Below, one piece after another: positions 1 to 10,714 of a stretch of DNA of 64,000 nucleotides (within the stretch, counting starts at the first letter, position 1; each line of letters begins with the position of its first letter). Made by a program: the position numbers and the translations under genes. Source of the DNA: Moniliella sp. 'wahieum' (lineage: Eukaryota; Basidiomycota; Moniliellomycetes; Moniliellales; Moniliellaceae); the NCBI GenBank assembly GCA_003971905.1, contig RSEE01000018.1, forward strand, positions 1 to 64,000, given 5' to 3'. The notes beneath the pieces are model-generated. The model did not search any database and was not told the origin of the DNA. It saw only the letters and a program-made list of their open reading frames with translations.

Positions 1-217
1 CCCTAAGGCGTACGGCATACGGCCTGCCGGGGGGCTGACCAGGGGCTGGAGCGCATCTGCCGGCACGACGCCTGGTTGCGCCTGGTCGTCGTTACTCAGC
101 GCTTCAGCAGTGCGAGCATAACCGCAGCCCCTATCCCGCTGCCCCCACCTCTTCCCTCCTCCTGCCCCCCATCCCCACCACTCCCACCATCCCCAAGGCC
201 CACCCCCGTTCTGCGCC

Positions 218-2364
218 ATGGCCTATCGCGACAGTGGTCGTCGTTTCTCTGGGGCTGAACCAGTTCCTCCCCCACAGGACGGTCCTCCAGCCTGCGCCAA
301 CGCCCACCGCGCCGTCTGGCCAGCCCGCCGCGAGCCCCAACCCGTCGGCTGTCCACCCCGCTGGCGGCCGCGGGATGCCCCGCGCGCCGCGCCTGCCACC
401 AGCCCCACCGCCTTCAACCTCGACACGCTGTCGCCTGACACGGCGCTACTTCACCGACCAGCTCGCCCTCTGGACCAATGCGTCCTTCTCCTTTGACGGC
501 CCCACGGGCCATGCGCTGATTGCCGAAGGACAAGGAGAAGGAGAAGGCGCGGCAGGAAAAGAAAAGGAAGAGGAAGAGCGGCTACCGCCTCCCTCGTCTC
601 TCCGCCTGGCCTGGACGCCGACGCAGAGCGCTACGCGGAGCAGGAGCGCCGGCTCCCGCGCGACCGTTCGCGCTACACCGCGAACCCTCGCGCCCTGCGC
701 CCGAGCGGGCGCCCGCGGCTGCCGCGCCGGACGCTACGGTGGCCGCCGGGGTCGGGGCTGTGGCCGCAGGCGCTTGCCTCGCTCGTGGGTTCGGCGGCTG
801 GCAAAGCGGCGGTGCGGTGCCGTGGCGACGCCCTCGCACGCAGGCGGCAGGAGCGCAGCCAGCCCACCGCACCAGCAACAACAACAGCAACAGCAACAGC
901 AGCTGCTGCTCTCTGCGCTGCTCGAACCCGCTTGCGCTGCTGCAGCTGAGCCAGCTGCTGGGCTCGCTCAACGCGCTGGGCGGGCTGTCGAACCTGCCGG
1001 GGCTCGGGGGCTGGCGCACCTGGGGGGGCTGGGTGGCCTGGGCGGGCTGCAGGCGTGCCGGCGTTGCAGGGACTCCAAGGGCTGGCCAGCCTGGCTGGCC
1101 TGGCGGGGCTGCCGCACGGACAGGCACTGGGCCAGCCAGCTGCCGCGCAGGTCCGCCGCCGCAGCCGCAGCCACAGCCACAGCCGCAGCCGCAGCAGCCG
1201 CCGCTGCTGTCGCTGCTGCAGGCGCTGCAGGGGGGCAGGCGGCCGCAGCGGTGCCAGCCAGTGCCGGTGCATCCAATCCGCTCGCGCAGCTGCTGAGCCA
1301 GCTCCAGCCCGCCCGCCTCCCCGGCCGCCCCCCCGCCCCGCCCGCCCAGCGGCCCCGACTGGCTCCAGCGCATGCTCGCCTCCTCCCTCGATGCCCCCTC
1401 GGCCGCTCGCCCACCCCCGGCCCCGTCCCCCCCACCCCGCCCGCCGCCCCACCCCGCCCTCTGTCTCCGCCTCTGCCTCTGCCGCACCACACGCCAGCCC
1501 TGCTTCTGACCATCCTCAGGGGCACCGCAACCACAGCGCAACCGCAACCGCACGTCCAGCCCCCCCGCCGCTCCTCTTCCACCGCCCCCTCCTCCTCCGC
1601 TTCCCCACCTCGTCGGCAACGCCAGCACCGTCCCCACCGGTCCGTCGCCCCCCGACGAGCGCACCCCTCCGGCACCGTCCACCCCGGCCCCGGCCGCTTC
1701 CCGGTCCGGTCCGGCGCCCAAAGAAGCGGGGCGCGTCGCGTGCGGTCCCGGTCCCGGCCGGCAGCTCCAGTTCGGATGGCAGTGGCGAAGTCCCAGTTGC
1801 GCCTGCGAAGAGCAAGCGCGCGAGCCAAGGAGCAGCAGTGCGACCGCAGCGGCGGCAGCGGCGTTGGCGGCAGCGCATCGAGCCGACATTGATTCGTCCA
1901 CCATCCCACCGCTTGCTGGTGGACACGGGCAATCCCGAAGCGGATGCGGAGGCGAATCGGCTTGCGATTGAGGAAGATAAGCGGCGGCGCAACACGGCGG
2001 CTAGTGCACGGTTCCGGTTCAAGAAGAAGCAGCGTGAGGCGGCGCTGGAAGCGGACCACAAGGAGTTGCGCGACAGGGTGGAAGAGTTGGAGGCGGAGAA
2101 TGCCAAGTTGCACACGGAGAATGGCTGGCTGCGATCGTTCTTCACCTCGTCCGAGCCCGGTGCGGCTGGCGGCGAGGGCCCGTCGTTGCTGCCTTCGGAC
2201 CGGTGGTGGAGAACCCATCCTCGGCGCCGACAGTGCCGATTGGCACGGCGCGCCCTCCCCCTGGCGCAGGACGGCGCAGCGCTTCGCCCGCTGCTGCGTC
2301 GCCCACCGAGCGGAGGGACTCGACCTCCACCCGTCTCAGCCACAAGCGGACACGGGAAGACTGA
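218..2364 (+). CDS. bZIP transcription factor, Cys3/MetR-like
   Basis: A C-terminal bZIP domain lies at about 1955-2140. The basic region reads EEDKRRRNTAASARFRFKKK (invariant Asn present) and runs into a leucine zipper with ELRDRVEELEAENAKLHTEN. This basic region is typical of fungal Cys3/MetR/Met4-family activators of sulfur assimilation, which act in the nucleus. An N-terminal block near 450-520 (YFTDQLALWTNASFSFDGP) resembles the DLALW..T.F.FD motif of that group. The middle is Pro/Ala/Gln-rich, with CAG-type repeats at about 875-910 and 1150-1220. The reading frame changes several times. The best C-terminus is the frame ending SHKRTRED before the stop at 2362-2364. The start is uncertain: ATG 218 has a good context but ATG 375 is possible. 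Family assignment is firm, boundaries are not. Confidence 0.72.
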
Positions 2365-3284
2365 TCCGGACGCACGAGCCAACCCTGTGATCGAAGGGTG
2401 GAGGTTGGCCTAGGTGGGTGGTCGTGTCGCCTTGGCTCCGCTTGGCTCTTGACTCGGCCGCCTGTCCCTTTTTCTCTCTATTTTGTGCTTGTGTGCTTTT
2501 TTGTTTTCTACTGCAGCTCATCCTCCAACGGACCGGCTGAAGCGATACCCCACCCTCCAACAGGGGGGTTCTATCTCGACCGACCTGATGTTGTGTTGGG
2601 CCTGGCTTGACTTGGCCTGACGCAGGTTACTACGCTCCGCGCCCGCCCCATCTTGACTTGGGGGGCTTGGGTTTGGGTCGCGAGGTACAGTGTAACAGTA
2701 TATTTGAACGAAACGTGTGCTGGATTCAAACGGTCGGGTTGGGTGGGGACGGGTTGGGATGGGATGGCCCTGGGGGCATGAAGAACGACCGAATGCGGGT
2801 AGGAATCGTGCGGTAGTCATTCATGGCTGTAGGCAGGTCAGCGACGGGAAGCGGCAACCGTGGACCGTGAACCTGAACGATCAAAGCAAAGCCGGGGGTA
2901 CGGGGGCGAGATCGCGTCGGGCCATCGTCCTAGCCGTGGTTGGACACCGAGATGAGAGACGTGGGCCGTGGGCGCACCGGCCGACCCCCGTGCGGACGTG
3001 GTTGTGCGCTCTGCGCGTCTGGAGACCCTGGGTCCCAGCATCTCTTTTGTTGCCCCTCCGAGCGAGGGAGGAGCAACGACGGAGACGCACGCGAGGAAGG
3101 AGCAACCCTATCGCTGCTCGCCCCGTTGGTCGGCATCACAGGCCCGGGGCCACTGTTGGTTCAGGGCCGATGGGGTTTGCCTATAGAGGACCTAGTCCCT
3201 CTGCTGGGTAGGCTACATGCGCTCCTACGCCGTACTGTGTTGCTGCTCGGACGCTCCTCCCAGCGCCCACCACCACCTTCCCCA
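2365..3284. other. Intergenic, 0.9 kb
   Basis: Probable 3' UTR of the bZIP gene and promoter of the next gene. A pyrimidine-rich stretch lies at 2455-2520. No convincing coding segment, RNA gene or repeat was seen. Confidence 0.5.
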
Positions 3285-3970
3285 ATGCCAGCCCAGAGAC
3301 GTGCGGCCCTGCCCTCCCCTCGACGCGGGCGTGTGAGCTAACCCCCCCGTGTGGGACAGAGGCCAATAAAGGTCGCGCCAACCGGAGCGGAGGGGACAAT
3401 GGCTTGGAGCAGTGCCTGGCCTCGGCCACCGAGGCCGTTCGTCAGTTTGACGCCTCGAGCCAGGCCAAGATGGAAACAGTGCGGAAGGAGTGGTACGCCG
3501 TCTGCGCCTCCCTCCTGCCCAGTCGGGACGTTTGTGTTGACGAGCAGCTGTCTGAATCGCAACCACGTGTGGCTATGGGGCATCTGCTAAGCCACAAGGA
3601 CTATGCTGCCTTTGTACGAGACCACGAGGCGGTAACCGAGCAGCTGCTGCGCAACGTGGCTGCCTTGCACGATGCATTGCAACAGGTCCGCGTCTCTCCG
3701 CTTGCCATCCGCCTGCAAGTCGTCCTAGCATGCACTGACTCCCAGCTGGATGCGCAGTTTGCCCGGCCGAGCATGGCGGCCAACCAAGGTGCCAGCACGC
3801 AGCTTCCCGAAGCATACCATGTTCACCTGCAAAACCTGGCACTGCTGGCGCGTGGTGAGTCTGTCGGTCTGCCTCTGGCTCTGCCTGTGCCTCTGCCGCG
3901 CTCCATGTCGAGCTTCTGACCACTGCCATCAGGTATCAACGATGCGTGCAAGGGAGCCGCACGTGCCTAG
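3285..3970 (+). CDS. Small helical protein of unknown function
   Basis: The central exon (3360-3854) encodes an alpha-helical, leucine-rich protein including FDASSQAKMETVRKEW and VRDHEAVTEQLLRNVAALHD. A 3' intron is clear: GTGAGT at 3855 to CAG at 3932. It joins LLARG to INDACKGAARA and a stop at 3968-3970. At the 5' end a probable 59-nt intron (3301-3359), containing a GCTAAC branch-like site, would join a five-codon first exon at ATG 3285 in phase. The product is about 170 residues with no signal peptide or membrane segment. I do not recognise the family. The heptad-like leucines would suit a small coiled-coil subunit of a complex, but that is a guess. Confidence 0.5.
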
Positions 3971-4111
3971 CCCGTCCCCCGCTCCTATGCATGTTGGCAC
4001 CAAGCCAACGAGAATGAGGCTGCCCCGAGGTGGGAAAGGATGGGTGTGCGATATCGGTAGATCCACAGACAGGACCGTACAGGAGCTTAGAGGAAAAGAC
4101 AGGTGGGCAGG

Positions 4112-5488
4112 TTAAGTAACCAGCACGCTCCACGGATGGGGGATCTTGCCGTATTGGATGCCCATGATGGTGTTGAGCATGGCCTTGGCCACGGCGCCCA
4201 GGCCATCGGGGCCGACGGGGACATGAATGTCTTTTCCCTGGAATCCAAGCCGGTCCACGGGGCTGACAATCGCGGCGGTGCCCGCGCCAAAGATTTCCAC
4301 CAGACGGCCCTCTTGGCTCGCCTGGATCACCTCAGCCATATTGATCTCTCGCTCGCTCACCTTGAGCTCCTTGGCAGGCGGAAGCCCCTCCACCTCCATC
4401 TCTCCCTTGACGTGGGCCCGGGCCAAGTCGAGAATGGAATCGCGCGTGACACCAGCCAAGATCATGCCGTTCAGAGGCGGGGTGACCAGCTCGGTCGCTG
4501 GAAAGCAAAACACACACAGACACACACATTAGCTTAGCGCCAGCAGCTTCCCTGGACGAAGGCAAGGTACGTACTTCCATCCGCCTGCTTGAGCACGACA
4601 AACAAGTTCATCGTTCCCACCTCGGTGAGCCAGTGTTCCGGGCCAAAGAGCCAGAGGTTTTGTTGGTAGCCGCGGGCGGCGGCTTGCATCTGTGGCTGTA
4701 CGCCCGGAGCATAGTTGGCGCCCAACTTGTACTCGCCCGTGCCGCCGGGCCAGGCGCGCACCTTGGACGGGTCGGCTTCGAGCGCGACGGGCTTGTACCC
4801 CGTCTCGTAGTACGGACCCACAGGGCTCGCAATGACAAAGAGGAGTGCGTCCTTGGGGGGTGCACGCCCAAGGCCGCTTCGGTGCCAATCATCGCAGGCC
4901 GGATGTAGAGCGAGGTGCCGGGCTTGCTCGGCACCCAGGCTGCGTCCTTGCGAAGCATCTGCTTGATCAGCTCGGTAAACTGGTCCGCATCGGGCACCTG
5001 GCAGGAGAGACGAAAAAAAGGGTCAGTAGGTCGGTCGTCTGGGCGGGAGCAACGGCGCTTCGTACGGAAGAGCAAGCCGAGCGGCACTCTTTTGCAAGCG
5101 CGCCATGTTTCTGTCGGGGCGGAAAAGACGGACGTGGCCCTGAGCATCCTTGTAGGCCTTCATGCCCTCAAAGAGCGAGGGCGCATAGTGGAAGATGGTA
5201 GCGCTCGGGTCGAGCACAAGGGGGCCATACGGCTTGATCTCGGGCGCGTCCCATCCGGTGGTCGCGTTCCACTTGGCACTGACCATGTGGTCGGTAAACT
5301 CCTTGCCAAATTTGAGGTTGTTGGGGTCGGGCAGCGGCTTGGGCGAGGTGGTGGTGGTGACCTTGGTCTGCGATGCGTCGCGAGGCGGACAGAGCAGGCA
5401 CGCTGGTGCTGAGCAGCCTGCGCGGCGGCGCCAGGGGCAGCGCGCGCGGTGCGGCGAGCGCGGCGCGAGGGAGGGAGCGGAGGAGCAT
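4112..5488 (-). CDS. BAT1: Branched-chain amino acid aminotransferase, mitochondrial
   Basis: PLP enzyme that interconverts Val/Leu/Ile and their 2-oxo acids using glutamate/2-oxoglutarate. The start is ATG 5488. It opens an Arg-rich, acid-free leader ([18 protein letters not shown]) that looks like a mitochondrial presequence. Fold-type IV hallmarks follow in order: [29 protein letters not shown], the catalytic-lysine segment [30 protein letters not shown] and [12 protein letters not shown]. Introns lie at 5065-4998 (GTACGA..CAG) and 4574-4498 (GTACGT..CAG). One frame change falls in the leader region near 5365-5385. A second falls at the six-C run read from 4860-4855, where a seventh C restores HPPKDALLF. 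The stop is at 4112-4114. The gene is divergent from the hydrolase at 6144. Confidence 0.93.
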
Positions 5489-6143
5489 GGAGGCGGTGGG
5501 GGGATGGTGGGGGGGATGGTGGGTCGGATGGCGGACAGGGTGCGACGGAGATGGGGCAGGACGAAGAGCGGTGAAGCCGGTCAAGTCGCGAGGCTTCCCA
5601 GTTCCATTTGTCGCAGCATGCCGCGCTGTCCACGCCGAGTCACCGCAGCCACCCTGCCTGTGCGCATCTCCGGCACGGTCCACTGAACGTACGCATGTAC
5701 GCATGGGGCCAACGAGGCCCTAGCCATGACAGGGCGCCCTGAACATTTCACGTCAAACTGCGCAGAGCGGCGGCAGCGCAGCCCAGCGTGCGCTCGTCGT
5801 GTGATGCGCATCGGAGGCTGCGCGTCCCGTGACCAATGTCAGTGGCTGCCCCACTCGTTGGGCTCTCTCCCTGGCAACCTGCGGCGCACCCACTAACCCC
5901 ATTGCTGGTCGGCTTCGTCTGCCACCGCCGTCACCAGTGCGGTTGCATCACCCTCGGGGGCCATCCGGACGACGAACGTCACCAGCATGCTCACCACGGG
6001 GATTGGGGGCCGGGGGGAGGCATTCAAGGCACGCAAGCCACTCTTGTGCCGCGGTCACCGGTCCAGACGGCGTGCTGCAAGCGACCACCGGCGGGCCACC
6101 TGCAACGTTGAAACGCTGCCTTAGCTAACCTGGCCCAGGGAGA
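5489..6143. promoter_or_regulatory. Divergent promoter region, BAT1 / hydrolase
   Basis: 655 bp between two genes transcribed apart. It contains TGAACATTTCACG at 5740-5752, one of four matches to TGAACRTTTCA in the window. No coding segment is supported. Confidence 0.5.
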
Positions 6144-7285
6144 ATGTGTGAGACTCGGCCGGGCCAGCAGGCGCCGAGCGCCGCTGTGGGGCCACCACCA
6201 CATCCCGGCAGCCCGGCGTGCGATCCCGACGCAATGGTGAGTTTGTCCTCGGTTGCGCAGCTGCCTGGGCAGGACGAGGAGGTGCGGATTGCCCACGACC
6301 CGCACTCGCAGGATGCTGGCATCTACATCTCGGGTGTGCTGCGCAAGCAGGCCGCCAGCACCCACAATGCCATCCCGCCCGGAGCGACGGGCCGCAAACG
6401 CGTAGCGCTCATCCTCCACGGCGTCCAAGCGCACAAGAACCAGACCTACCACCGTGCCTTGGCCGGCGCGTTGCCGATTGACTCGCTGCGCATCGACTTT
6501 CGTGGGAACGGCGCGTCGTCCGGCGGGCCGTATGACCCGCGCCGCACCTGTCGGCCAAGGTCGAGTGGGACTATGGCTCGATGGCGCCCGAGGTGCGCGA
6601 CGTGCGCCGTGCACTGCAATGGCTCGCCACGAGCGCGGGTACATTGTGGACCTGGTCATTGCCCACTCGCGCGGGTGTGCAGTGATGTGGGAGTACTTTA
6701 CCGAGCCGGAACCGTTGGCGCACCAAGGCTACCTGCCCTTTTATGTGTCGGTCAGCGGTCGCTTTGACCAACGAGCTCAACTGCGTGCGTGTTAGTTGTC
6801 CCTGCTGGGTGGGGGTGGCGCTTGGCTAACGTGCATTTCGTGCCTGGGTGTGGGATAGAAAAATTCAAGACGCTCAAGCCGGGCGGGACGTACGAGTGGG
6901 TGGTACCGATTGGCCAGGGCGGCGTGCAGAAGCACATTGTCACGTACGAAAGTGTCCAGCGCGCCGCGCACCAGCTACGCCGCAACAAGCCGCCCTGTTC
7001 CCCCTGCAAAGTACGAGCGTGCTGTTGGTGCATGGTGACCATGACACTGTGGTGCCCCCCCAGGATGCATTGAAGTTTTACGATCTGCTGCGGGAGCGCC
7101 AAGCCCGCCTCGGCGGTGCGGCCGCCGATCCGTCCCTCGCCTTGCACATGGTCAAGCATGCCGACCACAACTTTCTCAACGTTGTCACTGACCAGCCCAT
7201 CACTCTCTTCGATGACCTGATCACCACCATCCTAGCCTGGTACACACAGCGAGCTGGTATCCCATGCGGCCAATCGTCTCTGTAA
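6144..7285 (+). CDS. Alpha/beta hydrolase (cytosolic serine hydrolase type)
   Basis: Single-domain alpha/beta hydrolase. An oxyanion strand ILHGVQAHKNQTYHRALA and then RIDFRGNGASSG are followed by the nucleophile motif VIAHSRGCAV (Ser in A-H-S-R-G), the acid in LLVHGDHDTVVPP and the base in HADHNF, so the whole catalytic triad is visible. An intron runs 6785-6858 (GTGCGT..TAG). Three frame changes lie near 6540, 6627 and 6980. Each is repaired by one extra C in a CC pair (for example RRALQWLAHERGYIVDL across 6627). The stop is at 7283-7285. The start is ATG 6144, or ATG 6234 if the extra 30 residues are not used. The substrate is unknown. The family resembles uncharacterised fungal acyl-hydrolases and esterases. 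Confidence 0.85.
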
Positions 7286-8146
7286 CCCCCCTCTGCGCCA
7301 CAGCATCCAACCCAGCGCAAAGTGGTACAGCATTATGTGCTGACACTACGTGCGCCTGTCTAGCAGTTGAGCTTAGGGCGACTGGTTGGGTGCGCCTGTC
7401 TAGCAGTTGAGGTTAGGACGACTGACTGGGCTGTGTCAATGCACTGCATCAATCTTATGGAACGAAGAGGTGGTACCAGCCAAAAGACAATGGGGCTGGA
7501 TGGAAAGGCGGTAGGGTTCGGGTAAGTTACTATTGATTGTTCCTGGAATGTAGTTGAAAAGACCAGAGTGTGGGGGCGGGATGGGGTCTCGCCTCTCGTC
7601 GGAGGCAGGGGGTAGATGACGAGGCCGAACGGAAGGGGAGGGGCAAGGGAACGTCCAGAATCGATAGTCCCAATCGACCGCCCCTGTGTATTGGACGCCC
7701 TCCCTTTCAGGCTAACCAGACTCACCGGGAACCGGGAACCACGGTAAATGTACATCGCATCAAGCTTCATGACCCAGGACAGAAAGAACAGCCGGGGGGG
7801 AGGGGGGGCAGTGTTGGACGTTGGTATTGGCCAAAGGAGGAGGATGTGCGGACATGATGACAGAGGGCGGGGTCGAAACAGATGCGATCGACGAGAAGAA
7901 ACGGGGGGCGACAAAGGGAAGAGGAAAAAGAAGGAAAGAAAAGAAAAGAGAAGGGAAAGGCAAGGCCTAGTTCCCTCGACCGACATCGCGGAGCAAGTCC
8001 GAGTCGGACCTGGTTTGGGGGAACGGAGGCGGGGCGGGGAACGAGGGTCGTTTGAGAAATGGACGAGACCGAGACGTGCCCTAGAGCACCATGGAGGCGA
8101 CCCAGGGGGGAGGGGAGGGAGAGCATTGGTTGACCCCATTTTGGCG
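7286..8146. other. Intergenic between convergent genes
   Basis: About 860 bp between the converging hydrolase and Rho2-like genes. It holds the 40-bp tandem duplication at 7351-7430 and a long purine-rich tract at about 7900-7965, which is pyrimidine-rich on the Rho2 transcript strand and likely 3' UTR. No gene was seen. Confidence 0.55.
7351..7430. repeat. 40-bp tandem duplication (two copies)
   Basis: Two adjacent 40-bp units beginning TGCGCCTGTCTAGCAGTTGA, at 7351-7390 and 7391-7430, differ at only a few positions. Confidence 0.9.
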
Positions 8147-8796
8147 TTACAGAACAATACAGCATCCAGAGCTTTCGGACGACCGCGTCCGACCCCTCCC
8201 CTTTTCGCCTGACCGAATGGCCGCGGCGGTGACTGGACCTTGTTGAATGTCCTGATCGCGGACAACAATGGCAGCCCGTGTGGCCGCTTCAAACACGGCA
8301 TCGACACCTTCGTTGTGGAGCGCCGACGTTTCGAGGTAGACCTTGGCACCGATCGTCTTGGCCATGTCCTGTCCCTGCTTTTTGGTGACGCAGCTGTCGG
8401 GCGAAGGAGACTGGTCGCGCAAGTCGCGCTTGCAACCGACGAGGAGGACAGGATGCGCGGGCCACAGATCTGACGCACCTCGTCGTTCCACTTGTACCGC
8501 ACATTCTCAAGGCTGTCAGGTGTGTCAAGGGCAAAGGCAATGAGGATGACGTGGGCGTGGGAGTAGCTCAAGGGGCGCAAGCGCTCATACTCCTCTTGGC
8601 CAGCCGTGTCCCAGAGGGCGAGCAGGATGGGCTTGCCGTCAAGACGGATCTCGGCGACATAGTTCTCGAAGATGGTGGGTTGGTACTGGTGCGGGAACTC
8701 GCCCAGGGCAAAGACACACAGCAACGACGTCTTGCCGCACGCACCATCGCCGACGATGACCAGCTTGCGGCGAATGGCAGCGGGCACGGGCGGCAT
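8147..8796 (-). CDS. RHO2: Rho-family small GTPase, Rho2-like
   Basis: Membrane-anchored GTP switch for cell-wall and polarity signalling. In order: P-loop [11 protein letters not shown], switch [12 protein letters not shown], switch [22 protein letters not shown], the specificity loop [18 protein letters not shown], and a C-terminal SSGCCIVL. The last holds a CAAX box (CIVL, Leu-ending, so geranylgeranylation is expected) preceded by a second Cys that could be palmitoylated, as in Rho2 proteins. The start is ATG 8796 and the product about 216 residues, normal for the family. No introns. One frame change near 8455 separates EVRQICGPR from [10 protein letters not shown], and one added base restores it. 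Rho2 rather than Rho1 is preferred from the [16 protein letters not shown] stretch and the double-Cys tail. Confidence 0.88.
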
Positions 8797-9023
8797 GGCA
8801 GAGACACGAGGCGGCGGGGGGAGGGGGACGGGTGGGCGTTGTGCGCACGAGCGAGGCCGGGGCAGCAGGTGGCGGGGTGGCCGGGGCGGCGGCGAGGGCG
8901 AGGGTGAGGGGAGGACGCCCAACGCCAAGCACGCCTCGGCGGACACGTTCGAGCCAACGCCACGCAGCGACGGGCCCCACGTCGGGCCGTCTGATCTGGC
9001 CGGCGCTGGCTCCGCTGGCGGAG

Positions 9024-9205
9024 CTGCTCTGCTCTCTGCTCTTCTCTGCTCTGCTCTGCTCTGCTCTGCTCTGCTCTGCTCTGCTCTGCTCTGCTCTGCT
9101 CTGCTCTGCTCTGCTCTGCTCGCTCTCTCTCTGCTCTGCTCTGCTCTGCTCTGCTCTGCTCTGCTCTGCTCTGCTCTGCTCTGCTCTGCTCTGCTCTGCT
9201 CTGCG
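9024..9205. repeat. CTCTG pentanucleotide array
   Basis: About 180 bp of nearly pure CTCTG/TCTGC units, broken once near 9120 by CTCGCTCTCTCT. It sits about 230-400 bp upstream of the Rho2-like start. All three frames are open through it on both strands, which creates spurious long ORFs. Confidence 0.97.
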
Positions 9206-10714
9206 CTGCCGCGCCAGCCGCACAGGCGCCGGGTGGGTGATGCACGTGCTGGTGGCCAGCTGACGCGTGATGCGACCGGCCACAGCGCCTCAGCGCCTGA
9301 GCCTGTCGGTGCAACGCGGCAGACGCAGTGCGGATCACCGGTCACCCACACACCCAGTCGGCCACCCAGCACGACGCCACGGTGGAGCGCACTGGGCCTA
9401 ACCCTAGCACGGGGATCGTGCTAGGTGCAGCCACCGGGGTCACCGGTCACTCTTCCGTCTGGCCACTTTCGACACGCGATGGTCCCCAGGCAGCGCGACC
9501 TGTGTTTGGCCGCTCCTCCTCCAGGCCTAGGGTTCCGTTGTTTCTCTCTCGCGTTTTCCTTGTTCCGCAGCTGAGCCCCTGGAGGCGACTCGCTGCTTGG
9601 TGTTCCGCTATAGGCGTTGCTACTACCATCAGTGCAATTATCACTTCTACAGTCCTTGCAGATGGACGGTTCGTGCAAGGCGATGGCATTGGCACTGTGT
9701 CTCTGTCTATCCATACCACGTCCATTTCATTGACAGAGCTTAAGGCTGGGACAGGGGGAACGCTACATCTAAACCTAACCGTTCATCTTGCGGGGGTTAC
9801 TTGGAAGCGCCACCAAGGTTAGGGAACCAGGGGGATCGCCAGGATATCAGGACCCTCCGGTGGTTACCATCCGGTCCCGTACCCTAGGAAGCGCGTGTGG
9901 ACACAGATGAACGTGTGTTGACATCCGAGCGAGGAACCATTTCCACTGAGATACCTACTATGATACCGGCTCTTCCCCATCCGTTCCACTCCCCAATCCT
10001 TCTATTTTGCTTCTTTTCCTTATAATTTGGTAAGTGCGTACCAGCTTTCGATGACCGGGATGGAGAATTTGTCGTGGCGTGGGCCATGGCACTGGCTAGC
10101 GGCTGACCGCACGGCTGACATTTCTCGCCTTGTTACGGGCGCTATTGGCTACAAAATTTTTGTCCAACAGTATCAAGCATGGCATGCTGTCTCATAATAG
10201 CTGCCACCTACTTAGTAGTACTGTTGCCACGTGGCTGGCTAGGTCTTCTTCAGTTAGCTTACCTACTCAGAAGGTTTTCTCTTCTTCTTGTAGCAACGCC
10301 CTGCATTTGCCTTACCACCACCTGGATCCCGCTCCCGCGTATACTCGATACTCCTCTCACTCTCTCTCTCCGCTGTATTCGCTGTCTGCAACGTATAGAT
10401 ACTGTTGTGTCTCTCGCTTGCGTTCTGGCATACTTGCCCGGCGCTACACTGCGACTAGGAGAATTCAGTGAATTTCGCTGTAGTTTTCGTTGGAATTACC
10501 GACTTGGTATCAAGCTACGAGAGTAAATAAGAGAATGTGAAAAGATGGGAGTGAAAAGAGGAAAAGATAAAGGGGGGTTGAAGAGGAGGAAAAGTGAGAA
10601 CCAAAAAACATTTGCAATAAATAACCCCAAAGAAAAGGAGTGGTTGGTAGTGCTAGTAATAGTGAATCTCGTGCTGAGGTGACCAACAATGAAGGCCGGA
10701 AAGTAAAGGGTCCA
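9206..10714. other. Gene-poor region with one diverged repeat copy
   Basis: 1.5 kb with lower GC towards the right. It contains repeat copy A (9728-9912). No protein with recognisable motifs and no RNA gene were found. Short open frames at 9328-9822 and 10130-10526 have no domain or codon signal that I trust. Confidence 0.5.
9728..9912 (+). repeat. Dispersed repeat, copy A
   Basis: About 185 bp similar to 13068-13253, with gaps. Shared blocks include ATTGACA..GCT.AAGGCTG.GACA, CCTAACC, GGGGGATCGCCAGGA/GGGGAATCGCCAGGA and GGAAGCGCGTGTGGA. It lies on the 3' side of the first purple acid phosphatase gene. Confidence 0.75.

Noticed and set aside
582-2218. Long minus-strand frames (up to 440 residues) opposite the bZIP gene
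   Set aside because: Shadow frames from GC-rich, repeat-rich coding sequence. They have no domain, while the + strand carries a clear bZIP.
7360-9372. 670-residue open frame on the minus strand with many SRAEQ repeats
   Set aside because: Its upstream part is the CTCTG array read as codons. Only the Rho2-like segment within it is real.
9328-9822. Possible protein of 164 residues with a hydrophobic segment
   Set aside because: It overlaps repeat copy A, shows no conserved motif, and is not preserved in repeat copy B.
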